Shown: piece after piece, positions 29,861 through 38,499 of the stretch
Numbering within the stretch: position 1 is the first letter of the stretch
How the letters are laid out: each line of letters begins with the position of its first letter
Origin: Vibrio ordalii ATCC 33509
GTDB lineage: Bacteria; Pseudomonadota; Gammaproteobacteria; Enterobacterales; Vibrionaceae
Assembly (NCBI GenBank): GCA_000257205.1
Contig: AEZC01000083.1
Span: forward strand, 1 to 62,531
Reading direction: 5' to 3'
DNA: 62,531 bases
The notes under the pieces: generated by a model
Seen by the model: the letters and a program-made list of their open reading frames with translations, nothing else
What the model was told of the DNA's origin: nothing
Database searches by the model: none
Made by a program: the position numbers and the translations under genes

Positions 29861-30385
29861 CTATACGAGCTTCGCAACCGCGTCTTTCAATTGTGCCGCC
29901 ACTTCTGGGTTAGTCACTTGACCCGTAGCCAAGTCAAAATTGTCATAAAAACTCGGTACCGAGACAGACGCTTTTACATTACCACCAAAATAAGGAGCGG
30001 AATTATTTGCCGCCGCCAAAACCGATTGCGCGCCACCAGGACCAGGAGAGCTGGCTAGGTAAACAGCAGGTTTGCCTTTGAATAGTTCACGCTCAATGCG
30101 TGTTGCCCAGTCAAATAAATTTTTGTACTCCGCTGGGTAGTGACCATTATGCTCAGCAAAAGAGATAACAAACGCATCTGCTTGAGCAAGGTCACGCAGA
30201 AAAGCTTGAGCGCCTTCGGCTTGACCAAGCTCTTTTTCAAGATCTTCGCTAAACATAGGAACGGTATAGTTGTTGATATCAAGCACCACCACATCGGCAC
30301 CGTCAATAAGGTGAGCAGTGTAAGTGGCCAATGCTTTATTGATTGAAGTTGAGCTGTTTGATGCTCCAAATGCGATGACTTTCAT
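29861..30385 (-). CDS. NAD(P)H-dependent FMN reductase family protein
   Basis: The product has a flavodoxin-like fold of the NADPH-dependent FMN/quinone reductase family. The phosphate-binding loop is FGASNSSTSINKALATY, and AEHNGHYPAEYKNLFDW plus ASSPGPGGAQSVL are family motifs. The frame is open to 30433, but I place the start at ATG 30385 (MKVIAFGASNSS, 174 residues) because AAGGG stands upstream and the motif then begins normally. The exact substrate is unknown. A role in handling quinones, chromate or free flavin is possible. Confidence 0.88.
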   Translation of the reverse strand: MKVIAFGASNSSTSINKALATYTAHLIDGADVVVLDINNYTVPMFSEDLEKELGQAEGAQAFLRDLAQADAFVISFAEHNGHYPAEYKNLFDWATRIERELFKGKPAVYLASSPGPGGAQSVLAAANNSAPYFGGNVKASVSVPSFYDNFDLATGQVTNPEVAAQLKDAVAKLV

Positions 30386-30502
30386 GGTGTTGCCCTTGTG
30401 TGTTCGAATATGGCTTAAGCATAGCGATCGCACAAATTAACAACAACCATAAAAATTTTACGGACTCATTCAAAGAATTCGAATGAGTTTAATACTTGTA
30501 CC

Positions 30503-30778
30503 TTAAGCTTGGTTGTAAACTTGGTTGTGAAGTTCTGTCCATAAATCGAACACAATCACGCGGTCTGCAGGCGTCAGCTCTGTGCGCGCTTGCTCTAAGC
30601 TTTGCTCAATACGTGCTTTGAACAAAGATAGATCATCAATTCCTTCATCTTCACACGCGGCCGCAGACAAAGAAATATGACCTCGCAAATAACCACCCGC
30701 AAACAATTCATCGTCCGATGCCGTCGCAATACGTGCATCAATCATTTCCAGCAGTTTTTCTTCAAATCCAATAATCAT
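30503..30778 (-). CDS. yfcL: YfcL family protein
   Basis: This 91-residue acidic protein matches E. coli YfcL, a conserved protein of unknown function always found near mnmC and epmC. It shows MIIGFEEKLLEMIDARIATA and a helical C-terminal half with no signal peptide or membrane helix. It lies 32 bases downstream of epmC and probably shares its transcript. Confidence 0.88.
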   Translation of the reverse strand: MIIGFEEKLLEMIDARIATASDDELFAGGYLRGHISLSAAACEDEGIDDLSLFKARIEQSLEQARTELTPADRVIVFDLWTELHNQVYNQA

Positions 30779-30810
30779 ACAACTCTCATTTTCTCTTATT
30801 ATTTAGCCAG

Positions 30811-31344
30811 TTACCTGATAACAAAGTGCTCTAGCCTTAATTCTGTCGTACTATAAAAAGCACGCAATGCATCTGACAGCATCTTTACTCGGGGTGGAAG
30901 GCCTCCCTGTAAAATAGAGACTACCTCACGATGTACCTGAGTCATAAAGGCGATGCGGTCTGGTTCAAAATCGCCGTGTAGGTTGTCACAACTCACAGTA
31001 AAAGGAAAGCCAGCACTGACCGATAAAATCCACTCATACGCTTGAGGGCGGATCTCGACTTTTTCGAATTCGGCTTGGACTTGCGCGGTTCGCCCGTCTG
31101 GTTGATACCAATAGCCAAAATCTTCCATCAATCGTCGTTCAGGGCCGGCGACGCACCAATGCGCGATTTCGTGCAGTGCCGAGGCAAAGAAGCCTCGTGC
31201 GAAAATGATGCGGTGATGATTGATTTGCGCATCAGCAGGCAAGTAAATCGGCTCATCACCACCGAGCTCTAAACGCGTATTGAATGGCTCAAAAAAAGTG
31301 TCATTGAACAGGGAGATCAAGTCTTGGTATTGATGTGTCATCAC
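30811..31344 (-). CDS. epmC: Elongation factor P hydroxylase EpmC
   Basis: EpmC (formerly YfcM) hydroxylates the beta-lysylated lysine of elongation factor P, the last step of its modification after EpmA and EpmB. The 177-residue product carries the metal-binding motif LHEIAHWCVAGPERRLMEDFG, similar in layout to the HEXXH-type ligands used for iron. Two adjacent ATGs could start it. EpmA/EpmB genes are not in the window. It is followed by yfcL, as in E. coli, but the yfcA and mepA genes that separate it from aroC there are absent. Confidence 0.93.
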   Translation of the reverse strand: MMTHQYQDLISLFNDTFFEPFNTRLELGGDEPIYLPADAQINHHRIIFARGFFASALHEIAHWCVAGPERRLMEDFGYWYQPDGRTAQVQAEFEKVEIRPQAYEWILSVSAGFPFTVSCDNLHGDFEPDRIAFMTQVHREVVSILQGGLPPRVKMLSDALRAFYSTTELRLEHFVIR

Positions 31345-31642
31345 TCAGTCATGCAGGCAAAAATTTCTCAACGCATTCTCTTATTTTTCTGTAGTCAGGT
31401 AAAGCCATTCAATCACCCCACTTCATTAGTTTTATTAATCGGTCAAACGGTTTCTTGGCATAAAATCTCATTCGCCATCGCCTGACTTTACTACTACACT
31501 TGCGCCTCCATTTTTAAGTTCAACCGCTTTCTCGGTGCTTAGATACCCAAATAAGTGTTATCGGAGTACCGCATTATGTTGCTCAGTGATTTATAAGCGA
31601 TGAATGGTGTATTAAGTGCTGGTCTTTAGAAAATAGCTAAAC
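31345..31642. other. Gene-free stretch between epmC and aroC
   Basis: About 300 bases without a convincing gene. It must hold the epmC promoter on the minus strand. A 19-codon minus-strand ORF (31349-31408, MALPDYRKIRECVEKFLPA) has a GGGGTGA upstream but no known relative that I recognise. In E. coli this position holds yfcA and mepA, and I see no remnant of either. Confidence 0.5.
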
Positions 31643-31671
31643 AAAAGCGCCCTTACAAAAAGGGCGCTTTT
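31643..31671. terminator. Terminator after aroC
   Basis: AAAAGCGCCCTT pairs with AAGGGCGCTTTT around a five-base loop. The minus-strand exit reads TTTTGTTT, so it should end aroC. It could also stop any plus-strand transcript from the gap. Confidence 0.87.
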
Positions 31672-31694
31672 CATTTTAATTCGGTTATGCTGGA

Positions 31695-32780
31695 TTAGAT
31701 TTTAGGCGTTTCGGTTTGAACCGCAAAATTCTGCCCGCGATGACGAAGTAAGTGGTCCATCAACACAATCGCCAGCATTGCTTCGGCGATGGGCACAGCG
31801 CGAATACCAACGCAAGGATCATGGCGACCTTTCGTGATAAGTTGTGTGGGTTCTCCCGTGCGAGTAATGGTATCGCCAGGTACTGTAATACTTGAGGTGG
31901 GTTTAAGCGCAATACTGGCAACAATCTCTTGCCCGGTCGAAATGCCGCCTAAAATACCGCCGGCATGATTTGAGCGAAAGCCGTTCGGTGTTAGAGGATC
32001 ACGATGCTGGCTGCCTTTTTGCTGCACAACATCAAAACCGTCCCCAATCTCTACTCCTTTGACCGCATTGATGCTCATCAAAGCGTGCGCAATATCCGCA
32101 TCTAAACGATCAAAGACTGGCTCACCTAAACCAACAGGGACATTTGTCGCCACGACTTGAATCTTCGCGCCGATCGAGTCACCTTCTTTTTTCAAATCAC
32201 GGATCAACTGGTCGAATGCCGCCACTTTATCTGCATCTGGGCAGAAAAAGGCGTTATTCTCAATTTCGTTCCAATCCACTTTATCGATACAAACGTCACC
32301 CATTTGTGACAAGTAAGCGCGAATTTCAACCCCAAATTCTTGTTTGAGATATTTCTTTGCAATGGCTCCCGCTGCCACTCGCATCGCTGTCTCACGTGCT
32401 GATGAACGGCCACCACCACGATAGTCGCGAATGCCATATTTTTGATGGTAGGTATAATCGGCATGACCGGGGCGAAACTTGTCTTTAATGTCTGAATAAT
32501 CGGTTGAGCGTTGGTCGGTATTTTCAATTAATAGACCAATCGATGTACCTGTGGTTTTCCCCTCAAATACACCAGAAAGAATTTTGACTTCATCCGCTTC
32601 ACGACGCTGCGTTGTATAGCGAGATGTGCCAGGACGGCGACGATCTAGGTCTATCTGTAAGTCAGCTTCTGTAATTTCTAAGCCCGGAGGGCATCCGTCG
32701 ACGATACATCCTAGTGCGATACCGTGACTTTCTCCGAATGTCATCACCCGAAAATGTTGTCCGATACTGTTTCCTGCCAT
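31695..32780 (-). CDS. aroC: Chorismate synthase
   Basis: This FMN-dependent enzyme makes chorismate from EPSP, the last common step of aromatic amino acid and folate synthesis. I place the start at ATG 32780 ([20 protein letters not shown], 361 residues). It matches the family N-terminus and has TGAGGAAG upstream, and the frame upstream of it lacks family similarity. Active-site motifs are [50 protein letters not shown] and [14 protein letters not shown]. It follows prmB on the same strand after a 196-base gap with a strong terminator. Confidence 0.97.
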   Translation of the reverse strand: MAGNSIGQHFRVMTFGESHGIALGCIVDGCPPGLEITEADLQIDLDRRRPGTSRYTTQRREADEVKILSGVFEGKTTGTSIGLLIENTDQRSTDYSDIKDKFRPGHADYTYHQKYGIRDYRGGGRSSARETAMRVAAGAIAKKYLKQEFGVEIRAYLSQMGDVCIDKVDWNEIENNAFFCPDADKVAAFDQLIRDLKKEGDSIGAKIQVVATNVPVGLGEPVFDRLDADIAHALMSINAVKGVEIGDGFDVVQQKGSQHRDPLTPNGFRSNHAGGILGGISTGQEIVASIALKPTSSITVPGDTITRTGEPTQLITKGRHDPCVGIRAVPIAEAMLAIVLMDHLLRHRGQNFAVQTETPKI

Positions 32781-32920
32781 TACTTCCTCAATATTGATGA
32801 CACAGAGCGACATGCTCCCTATCACCGATTCATTCTATTGTTCGTGGATTCATAGTGGCTTTATTACGAAATGATGTAAAGCCCCAAAATAAAGCAATGT
32901 GTATTTTTCTAATCGATAAA

Positions 32921-32960
32921 AAAACGCCAGCGCTGGGGCTGGGGCTGGGGCTGGCGTTTT
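32921..32960 (-). terminator. prmB terminator with a G-rich hexamer repeat in its loop
   Basis: AAAACGCCAG (32921-32930) pairs with CTGGCGTTTT (32951-32960). The minus-strand exit has seven T. Between the arms the plus strand reads CTGGGG three times in a row (32933-32950), then CTGG. This loop is unusually long and G-rich (C-rich in the prmB RNA). Confidence 0.85.
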
Positions 32961-32976
32961 TATTGTGCGTACGGCA

Positions 32977-33909
32977 TTAGTCGATATAAAGCGCAAAGTC
33001 GCTAGCGCAATCAACCAACTGCTGGCGAGTCAGCATGAATACGCCATGCCCACCATTTTCAAACTCAAGCCAAGTAAACGGAATGTGGTCGTATTGGTTC
33101 ATCATATGCACCATCGAATTGCCCACTTCACAGATCAAAATACCGTTATCGGTGAGATAATCTGCCGCATTGGCCAAAATACGACGCACCAATTTCAAAC
33201 CATCGGTACCGGCGGCTAAGCCGAGCTCTGGTTCGTGTTTGAACTCTTTGGGCAAACTATTCATATCTTCTTGATCCACATACGGTGGATTCGACACGAT
33301 TAGGTCATATTTCTCTTTTGGCAAATCACGGAACAGATCGGAACGGATCGGGAAAACTTGTTGCTCCATACCGTGGTCTTGAATATTTTGCTCTGCCACT
33401 TGCAGTGCGTCGGTTGAGATATCAATCGCATCCACTTCAGCATCAGGGAACGCGTGGGCGCACGCAATGGCGATGCAACCGCTGCCAGTACACAAATCCA
33501 TAATGCGTACAGGCTCGTCGATCAACCAAGGTTGGAACTGCGCTTCAATCAATTCGCCAATCGGTGAACGTGGCACCAGCACTCGCTCATCCACATAAAA
33601 CTCAAGGCCACAGAACCAGGCTTTATTGGTTAAATAGGCGATAGGAGTACGTTCATTAATGCGCTTAATCACCCGTTCAACAATACGCAGACGTTCACTG
33701 CCTGTTAAACGAGAATTCAGTACATGCGGAGGAACATCAATCGGAAGATAGAGTGTCGGTAGGATTAGCTGAACGGCTTCATCCCACGCATTATCGGTCC
33801 CATGACCATAAAATAAGTTAGCGGCATTAAAACGGCTGACCGTCCAACGAATCATATCTTGAAGCGTGTGAAGTTCAGAAACCGCCTCTTCTACAAAAAT
33901 CTTATCCAA
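32977..33909 (-). CDS. prmB: Ribosomal protein L3 glutamine methyltransferase
   Basis: PrmB N5-methylates a glutamine of ribosomal protein L3 using S-adenosylmethionine. The 310-residue product has the helical N-terminal domain, the SAM loop [19 protein letters not shown] and the glutamine-binding motif [14 protein letters not shown] that is diagnostic for the PrmB/PrmC family. [17 protein letters not shown] near the N-terminus favours PrmB over PrmC. It is divergent from smrB by 63 bases, as in E. coli. Confidence 0.96.
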   Translation of the reverse strand: MDKIFVEEAVSELHTLQDMIRWTVSRFNAANLFYGHGTDNAWDEAVQLILPTLYLPIDVPPHVLNSRLTGSERLRIVERVIKRINERTPIAYLTNKAWFCGLEFYVDERVLVPRSPIGELIEAQFQPWLIDEPVRIMDLCTGSGCIAIACAHAFPDAEVDAIDISTDALQVAEQNIQDHGMEQQVFPIRSDLFRDLPKEKYDLIVSNPPYVDQEDMNSLPKEFKHEPELGLAAGTDGLKLVRRILANAADYLTDNGILICEVGNSMVHMMNQYDHIPFTWLEFENGGHGVFMLTRQQLVDCASDFALYID

Positions 33910-33972
33910 AATTGCCTCCGAAAAGCGCTACAATATTGCCAATATCGATCTGTTAGAAAATGACCAAACCCA

Positions 33973-34503
33973 ATGAGCCAAAAAGAGACCGAACACGATA
34001 ACGCTTTCGACTTGTTTCGGGATGCAGTAAAGGGCGTTAAAAAGTTGCGACAGGATACCATAATCCAGCCGCCAAACAGAAACCCCAAACAAAAAGAAAT
34101 CCGCCGCATTGCGCGGGAAGCCAGCGACACTGAATTTTATTTTTCCGATGAGTTTATACCAAAACTCAGCGATGAAGGCCCAACGCGCTATGCTCGTGAT
34201 GATGTGTCGAAATATGAAGTCAAACGGTTAAGACGTGGCGTCTATGTGCCGGATGTATTTTTAGATATGCACGGCATGACACAGCAAGAAGCGAAACGAG
34301 AGCTCGGGGCGATGGTGGCTTATTGTGTGAAAGAAAATATTCACTGCGCTTGTGTCCAGCATGGGATCGGTAAACACATTCTCAAACAAAAAGTTCCTCT
34401 CTGGCTCGCTCAACACCCTGATGTGATGGCGTTTCATCAAGCCCCTCTTGAATTTGGCGGGCATGGCGCGGTGCTGGTGCTGCTTTCTATTCCTGATAAG
34501 TGA
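33973..34503 (+). CDS. smrB: Ribosome rescue endonuclease SmrB
   Basis: SmrB is recruited to collided ribosomes and cleaves the mRNA between them. The 176-residue product has an N-terminal ribosome-binding-type extension and a C-terminal Smr domain with VFLDMHGMTQQEAKREL and the catalytic-region HGIGKHILKQKVPLWL. The start ATG has only a weak ribosome-binding site. It converges on flhB, with 56 bases between them and no clear terminator. Confidence 0.95.
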   Translation: MSQKETEHDNAFDLFRDAVKGVKKLRQDTIIQPPNRNPKQKEIRRIAREASDTEFYFSDEFIPKLSDEGPTRYARDDVSKYEVKRLRRGVYVPDVFLDMHGMTQQEAKRELGAMVAYCVKENIHCACVQHGIGKHILKQKVPLWLAQHPDVMAFHQAPLEFGGHGAVLVLLSIPDK

Positions 34504-34559
34504 TTTAAACTGACGCTAACTTCAGCATCGACGCTTTTGCTCCAGTATAACGATGAGGA

Positions 34560-35690
34560 TTAATGTCGTAAATCCGGTGGGATCGGCATGTTATTCTCAT
34601 CGAGTTTGGGTCTTTGGCCACCGCGTTTACGATACTGCTTAAGCTGAAAGACATAAGCAAGTACCTGCGCGACCGCCACGAAAAGCCCGTCGGGGATCTC
34701 CTGCTCAAGATCGGTTGTGTGATAAAGCGCTCGAGCCAAAGGCGGTGCGGGGATGATGTGTATATCATGCGCACGTGCTACTTCACGAATTTTCATCGCC
34801 ATGTGATCGACGCCTTTAGCCACCACAATCGGTGCTTTATCCGTATTCTGTTTATAGCGCAGCGCAACGGAGAAGTGTTCTGGGTTGGTGATGATTACAT
34901 CCGCTTGTGGCACTTCCGCCATCATCCGCCGCTGAGCCGCTTCACGCTGCAACATCCGAATTCGGCCTTTAACCTCCGGTTTTCCTTCCGTATCTTTGTA
35001 TTCGTCTTTTACTTCTTGCTTGGTCATTTTTAGTTGGTCAGCGTGCTGCCAAATCTGAAAAGGAATATCGATGGCCACTACGACCAGTAAAGAACAACTG
35101 ATCAGCAACACGAAGTTGAGCAAGATATCGAGCGCATGGAAAATGTTTTGTGGGTAGACATCTAGACTCAATTGGAAGAGATCTTCTTTTGATGCATTGA
35201 TCAGATAAAAAGCAACGCCAGAAACAAGCAGTACTTTCAAAATGGACTTAAACAACTCAACCCAGCTTTGTAAACCGAACATACGTTTTAAACCACTGAG
35301 CGGGTTCATTTTGGAGGCTTTCGGCATCGCAGCCTCCACAGAGAAATTAATCCCCCCTACACCGGCGGCTCCAATTAATGCAGCGATAAATAGAGTTAAC
35401 AAAATAAGAACTAAGGGCAATATCAACACCACCAACGAACCTGCGGCAATATCAAACAGCTTACCAAGATCAAACACTTCTTCTCGGCTTAAGGTAAAGG
35501 TTCGCCCCATCCCAATATATAAAGCTCGTGCTAATGCATCCCCAAACCACATTAATGCAATTGCGCCAATCACTAATACCGAAACAGAAGCCAATTCTTT
35601 TGAACGAGCAACCTGACCTTTTTTTCTCGCCTCGTCCAATCGCTTGGGCGTGGCGTCTTCGGTACGTTCTTGACCGTCTGACTCTGCCAA
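34560..35690 (-). CDS. flhB: Flagellar export switch protein FlhB
   Basis: FlhB is the membrane component of the flagellar type III export gate that switches from hook-rod to filament substrates after self-cleavage. The 376-residue product has an N-terminal ATPKRLDEARKKGQVARSKE, four hydrophobic helices (about 34-52, 83-109, 149-165, 187-211) and a cytosolic domain. The cleavage site reads NPEH at residues 269-272, where the common form is NPTH. It is the last gene of the fliKLMNOPQR-flhB run. The flhA and flhFG genes that often follow are not here. Confidence 0.97.
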   Translation of the reverse strand: MAESDGQERTEDATPKRLDEARKKGQVARSKELASVSVLVIGAIALMWFGDALARALYIGMGRTFTLSREEVFDLGKLFDIAAGSLVVLILPLVLILLTLFIAALIGAAGVGGINFSVEAAMPKASKMNPLSGLKRMFGLQSWVELFKSILKVLLVSGVAFYLINASKEDLFQLSLDVYPQNIFHALDILLNFVLLISCSLLVVVAIDIPFQIWQHADQLKMTKQEVKDEYKDTEGKPEVKGRIRMLQREAAQRRMMAEVPQADVIITNPEHFSVALRYKQNTDKAPIVVAKGVDHMAMKIREVARAHDIHIIPAPPLARALYHTTDLEQEIPDGLFVAVAQVLAYVFQLKQYRKRGGQRPKLDENNMPIPPDLRH

Positions 35691-35699
35691 ACGCGCCTC

Positions 35700-36482
35700 C
35701 TAACAATTCATGCGGATTAGGCGACAAATTTGCTGCTCGCCTTCTAACCAGAATAGATCATAGTGGCTATACAAGCCGCCTAAAATATACCAACAGAGCA
35801 ACAAGCCGACTAAAAGTGCAAACGCAAAGCCCAAAGAAAAAATATTAAGCTGAGGAGCCGCACGAGTCATCACGCCAAACGCTAAGTTAACCGTTAATAG
35901 CGCAATGATGCCAGAAAGAGACATACTCAGCGCTACTTTAAACATGGTGCCAAGCCACAGCGCGAGTTCACGAAAGTCCACAGTGGTCAACGCCCCGCCA
36001 CCAATAGGCAAGGTTTTAAAACTGAACACCACCAGTTGGATCATCTTTAAATGACCATCAGTTGCGAGAAAAAACAAGGTCGCTAAAAACATAAACAGTT
36101 GACCAAGCAAAGGGGTGTTTTGGCCGTTTGCAGGATCAACCATTGAAGCAAAACCTAGGCTGGCTTGCATACCTAATATTTGACCAAGCATGACAAAAGT
36201 TTGGATTATAAACTGGGTAACCATCCCCATTGCTACACCGATAACGATCTGCTCAAAGGTAGTCAAAAAACCTTCAAAGGAAAGTAGTTCAACGCTCTCA
36301 GGAACGGCAGGAATCGCAGGCATCACGGCGAAGGTAATAGCCAAACCTAAATAGAGCCGCATTCGAGTCGGAACAAAACGAGCCCCTGTGACTGACATCA
36401 CCATCAGCATGGCGGAAATACGAGTGTAGGGCCAAAAATAGTTGGCAATCCACTCTAAAACGAGGCTTGTTGGGTACTCCAT
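35700..36482 (-). CDS. fliR: Flagellar export gate protein FliR
   Basis: This 260-residue polytopic protein is part of the FliPQR export pore. It starts MEYPTSLVLEWIANYFWPYT and has about six hydrophobic segments. Family motifs include GLAITFAVMPAIP, FILQTFVMLGQ-like VTQFIIQTFVMLGQILGMQ and ASMVDPANGQNTPLLGQ. It lies 9 bases after fliQ and 10 before flhB. Confidence 0.97.
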   Translation of the reverse strand: MEYPTSLVLEWIANYFWPYTRISAMLMVMSVTGARFVPTRMRLYLGLAITFAVMPAIPAVPESVELLSFEGFLTTFEQIVIGVAMGMVTQFIIQTFVMLGQILGMQASLGFASMVDPANGQNTPLLGQLFMFLATLFFLATDGHLKMIQLVVFSFKTLPIGGGALTTVDFRELALWLGTMFKVALSMSLSGIIALLTVNLAFGVMTRAAPQLNIFSLGFAFALLVGLLLCWYILGGLYSHYDLFWLEGEQQICRLIRMNC

Positions 36483-36490
36483 TCAAGCTC

Positions 36491-36760
36491 CTAGTACAGC
36501 ACCTGTGGTAGCCGTTCAATAATAGAGAAGAAAAACTCCATCATCATCTGCGTCATCCAATGGGCAAAGAACATCAGTGCCAGTAAGGTCACAATGAGAC
36601 GCGGTAAAAAGCTCAACGTCTGTTCGTTGATTGAGGTCGCCGCTTGAAAAATGGCGACCACTAATCCAATCAGCAAACTCGGGATGATGATGGCGCACAC
36701 CATAATCAGCACCATCCACAGTGCATCTTGAAATAGCTCAACAAAGATTTCAGGAGTCAT
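36491..36760 (-). CDS. fliQ: Flagellar export gate protein FliQ
   Basis: FliQ is a two-helix subunit of the FliPQR pore. The frame is open to 36817, but ATG 36760 (MTPEIFVELFQDALWMVLIM) gives the canonical 89 residues and begins at the family N-terminus. It has CAGGAGTC-like complement just before it. The motif VAIFQAATSINEQTLSFLPR is diagnostic. Confidence 0.96.
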   Translation of the reverse strand: MTPEIFVELFQDALWMVLIMVCAIIIPSLLIGLVVAIFQAATSINEQTLSFLPRLIVTLLALMFFAHWMTQMMMEFFFSIIERLPQVLY

Positions 36761-36771
36761 TCGAGCCCCCG

Positions 36772-37671
36772 CTATAAAGCAAAACTGCCGGCTAGCGTTG
36801 AGAGGATCAAGTTCCATCCATCCACTAGTACAAACAGCATGAGTTTAAAAGGTAATGAGACGATCATCGGCGAAAGCATCATCATACCCATCGCCATCAA
36901 AACAGACGCCACCACTAAATCAATGATTAAAAAGGGCAAAAATAGCATAAAGCCGATTTGAAACGCCGTTTTTAACTCAGAGGTGATGAACGCAGGGATC
37001 AGCACCGCCATCGAGACCTCTTCAGGATTGGTTGCGTCAGAGCCCGATATCTCAACAAAGGTTTCTAAATCTTTGACTCGCGTCTGTTTTAGCATGAAGG
37101 CTTTCAGCGGCTCTTGAGCCGTATCAAACGCTTGACGCGCCGTCATCTGCTCATTGAGATACGGCTGCACAGCTTGCTCATTAATGGCGTTGATGACTGG
37201 TGACATAATGAAAAAAGTGAGAAAAATAGCGATGCCGATAATTACTTGGTTTGACGGCGTTTGTTGCAGGCCCATTGCCTGGCGCAAGATCGACATCACA
37301 ATCACGATACGTGTAAAGGAAGTCATCAAAATGACCATGGCAGGCAAAAAACCCAACATGGTCATCAAGGCTAAAATTTGTAGATTGATCGAGTAATCTT
37401 GACTGCCATCTGGATTGGTCGTCATGGTAAATGCTGGAATACCGCCACCACCACTGACGCTACCAGCGGCTATGGTTTTAGATGCACCGCTGTCTTTATT
37501 CATCGCCGTTACTGTCACCGTTTCTGCGCCTACGGCGCTGGAAGGAATTGGCGTGGCTAACTCTTGCTCTGAAAAGGCAAACGGAGTAAACAATAGAGCC
37601 ATCAGCAACATAGAAAGATGCCATAGATGACCAAGGTAACCCAATAAGGCCGTGCGACTATTTCTTGTCAT
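36772..37671 (-). CDS. fliP: Flagellar export gate protein FliP
   Basis: FliP forms the core ring of the export pore. The 299-residue product has a cleavable-looking N-terminal signal ([13 protein letters not shown]), a Gly/Ser-rich periplasmic stretch, then [20 protein letters not shown] and [21 protein letters not shown], which are diagnostic. It ends with [17 protein letters not shown]. Its start overlaps the end of fliO by 14 bases. Confidence 0.97.
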   Translation of the reverse strand: MTRNSRTALLGYLGHLWHLSMLLMALLFTPFAFSEQELATPIPSSAVGAETVTVTAMNKDSGASKTIAAGSVSGGGGIPAFTMTTNPDGSQDYSINLQILALMTMLGFLPAMVILMTSFTRIVIVMSILRQAMGLQQTPSNQVIIGIAIFLTFFIMSPVINAINEQAVQPYLNEQMTARQAFDTAQEPLKAFMLKQTRVKDLETFVEISGSDATNPEEVSMAVLIPAFITSELKTAFQIGFMLFLPFLIIDLVVASVLMAMGMMMLSPMIVSLPFKLMLFVLVDGWNLILSTLAGSFAL

Positions 37672-38038
37672 TTTTCTTTAGTAGCTGAGTCAGTTGACCG
37701 GCAAACGGACTGACCTCAGCCTCCTCCTGTTTGAGTGGGGCATCTAATTTGGCGATCAATTGGACGGATTGTGGCGTGACTCCGACGAGAAATTGTTCTT
37801 CTCCCGCTTGCACAATAACGATACGCTCTTTGGTGCCCACCGGCAGTTGACGTACAATGCTCAGCCCTTTTTGATTACCGAACGTGGGCACTCGCATGCG
37901 TTTTAACACCCAAGCCAAAAAGAGAATTAGCGCAATAACGAACAAAAGCGACCCGAAAGTGGTCGCTAAATCTAAATGATCATTCGTCGCTGCCATCGCT
38001 TGGCTTGAACAAAGCCATAAACCGATCAGTTTTTTCAT
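37658..38038 (-). CDS. fliO: Flagellar assembly protein FliO
   Basis: FliO is a membrane scaffold that helps assemble FliP rings. The 126-residue product has an N-terminal hydrophobic stretch, a transmembrane helix (about residues 27-45, [20 protein letters not shown]) and a cytosolic tail ([20 protein letters not shown]) typical of FliO. It lies between fliN and fliP, overlapping the latter. Confidence 0.93.
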   Translation of the reverse strand: MKKLIGLWLCSSQAMAATNDHLDLATTFGSLLFVIALILFLAWVLKRMRVPTFGNQKGLSIVRQLPVGTKERIVIVQAGEEQFLVGVTPQSVQLIAKLDAPLKQEEAEVSPFAGQLTQLLKKNDKK

Positions 38039-38071
38039 CCAAAGACTTCTTTTTCGTGAACTAACGTTATG

Positions 38072-38482
38072 CTAACGCAGCTTTTTAATACGCTCAGTTT
38101 GGCTGATTACATCGGTTAAACGAATACCAAATTTATCGTTAACCACCACCACTTCTCCATGAGCAATCAGAGTACCGTTAACCATCACATCCAATGACTC
38201 ACCCGCGATGCGATCAAGCTCAACTACAGAACCTTGGTTCAATTGCAGTAAGTTACGAATGCTGATCTTCGAACGCCCCACTTCCATCGAAATGGTCACC
38301 GGAATGTCCATGATCGTATCCAGTTTGCGGCGCTCATCTTCGGTGATCGGTGGCGAAGTATCTTTTAATTCATCAAGAGGCGCTGCCAGAATTTCATCTA
38401 CATCAATACTAGGTGCGGATGGGTCCTCGCCTAATGCGGCGGCCCATTCGTCTGCCAATCTTTGGTCGTCACTTGGTTCCAT
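38072..38482 (-). CDS. fliN: Flagellar motor switch protein FliN
   Basis: FliN forms the C-ring with FliM and FliG. The 136-residue product has an acidic N-terminal region and a C-terminal SpoA domain (IPVTISMEVGRSKISIRNLL and GESLDVMVNGTLIAHGEVVV). It lies 17 bases after fliM. Length is normal. Confidence 0.97.
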   Translation of the reverse strand: MEPSDDQRLADEWAAALGEDPSAPSIDVDEILAAPLDELKDTSPPITEDERRKLDTIMDIPVTISMEVGRSKISIRNLLQLNQGSVVELDRIAGESLDVMVNGTLIAHGEVVVVNDKFGIRLTDVISQTERIKKLR

Positions 38483-38499
38483 CTTCGTTACCTACTCTA

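Noticed and set aside
31349..31408. A 19-codon minus-strand ORF before epmC with a good ribosome-binding site
   Set aside because: It is too short to judge, and I recognise no relative. Noted within the gap entry only.
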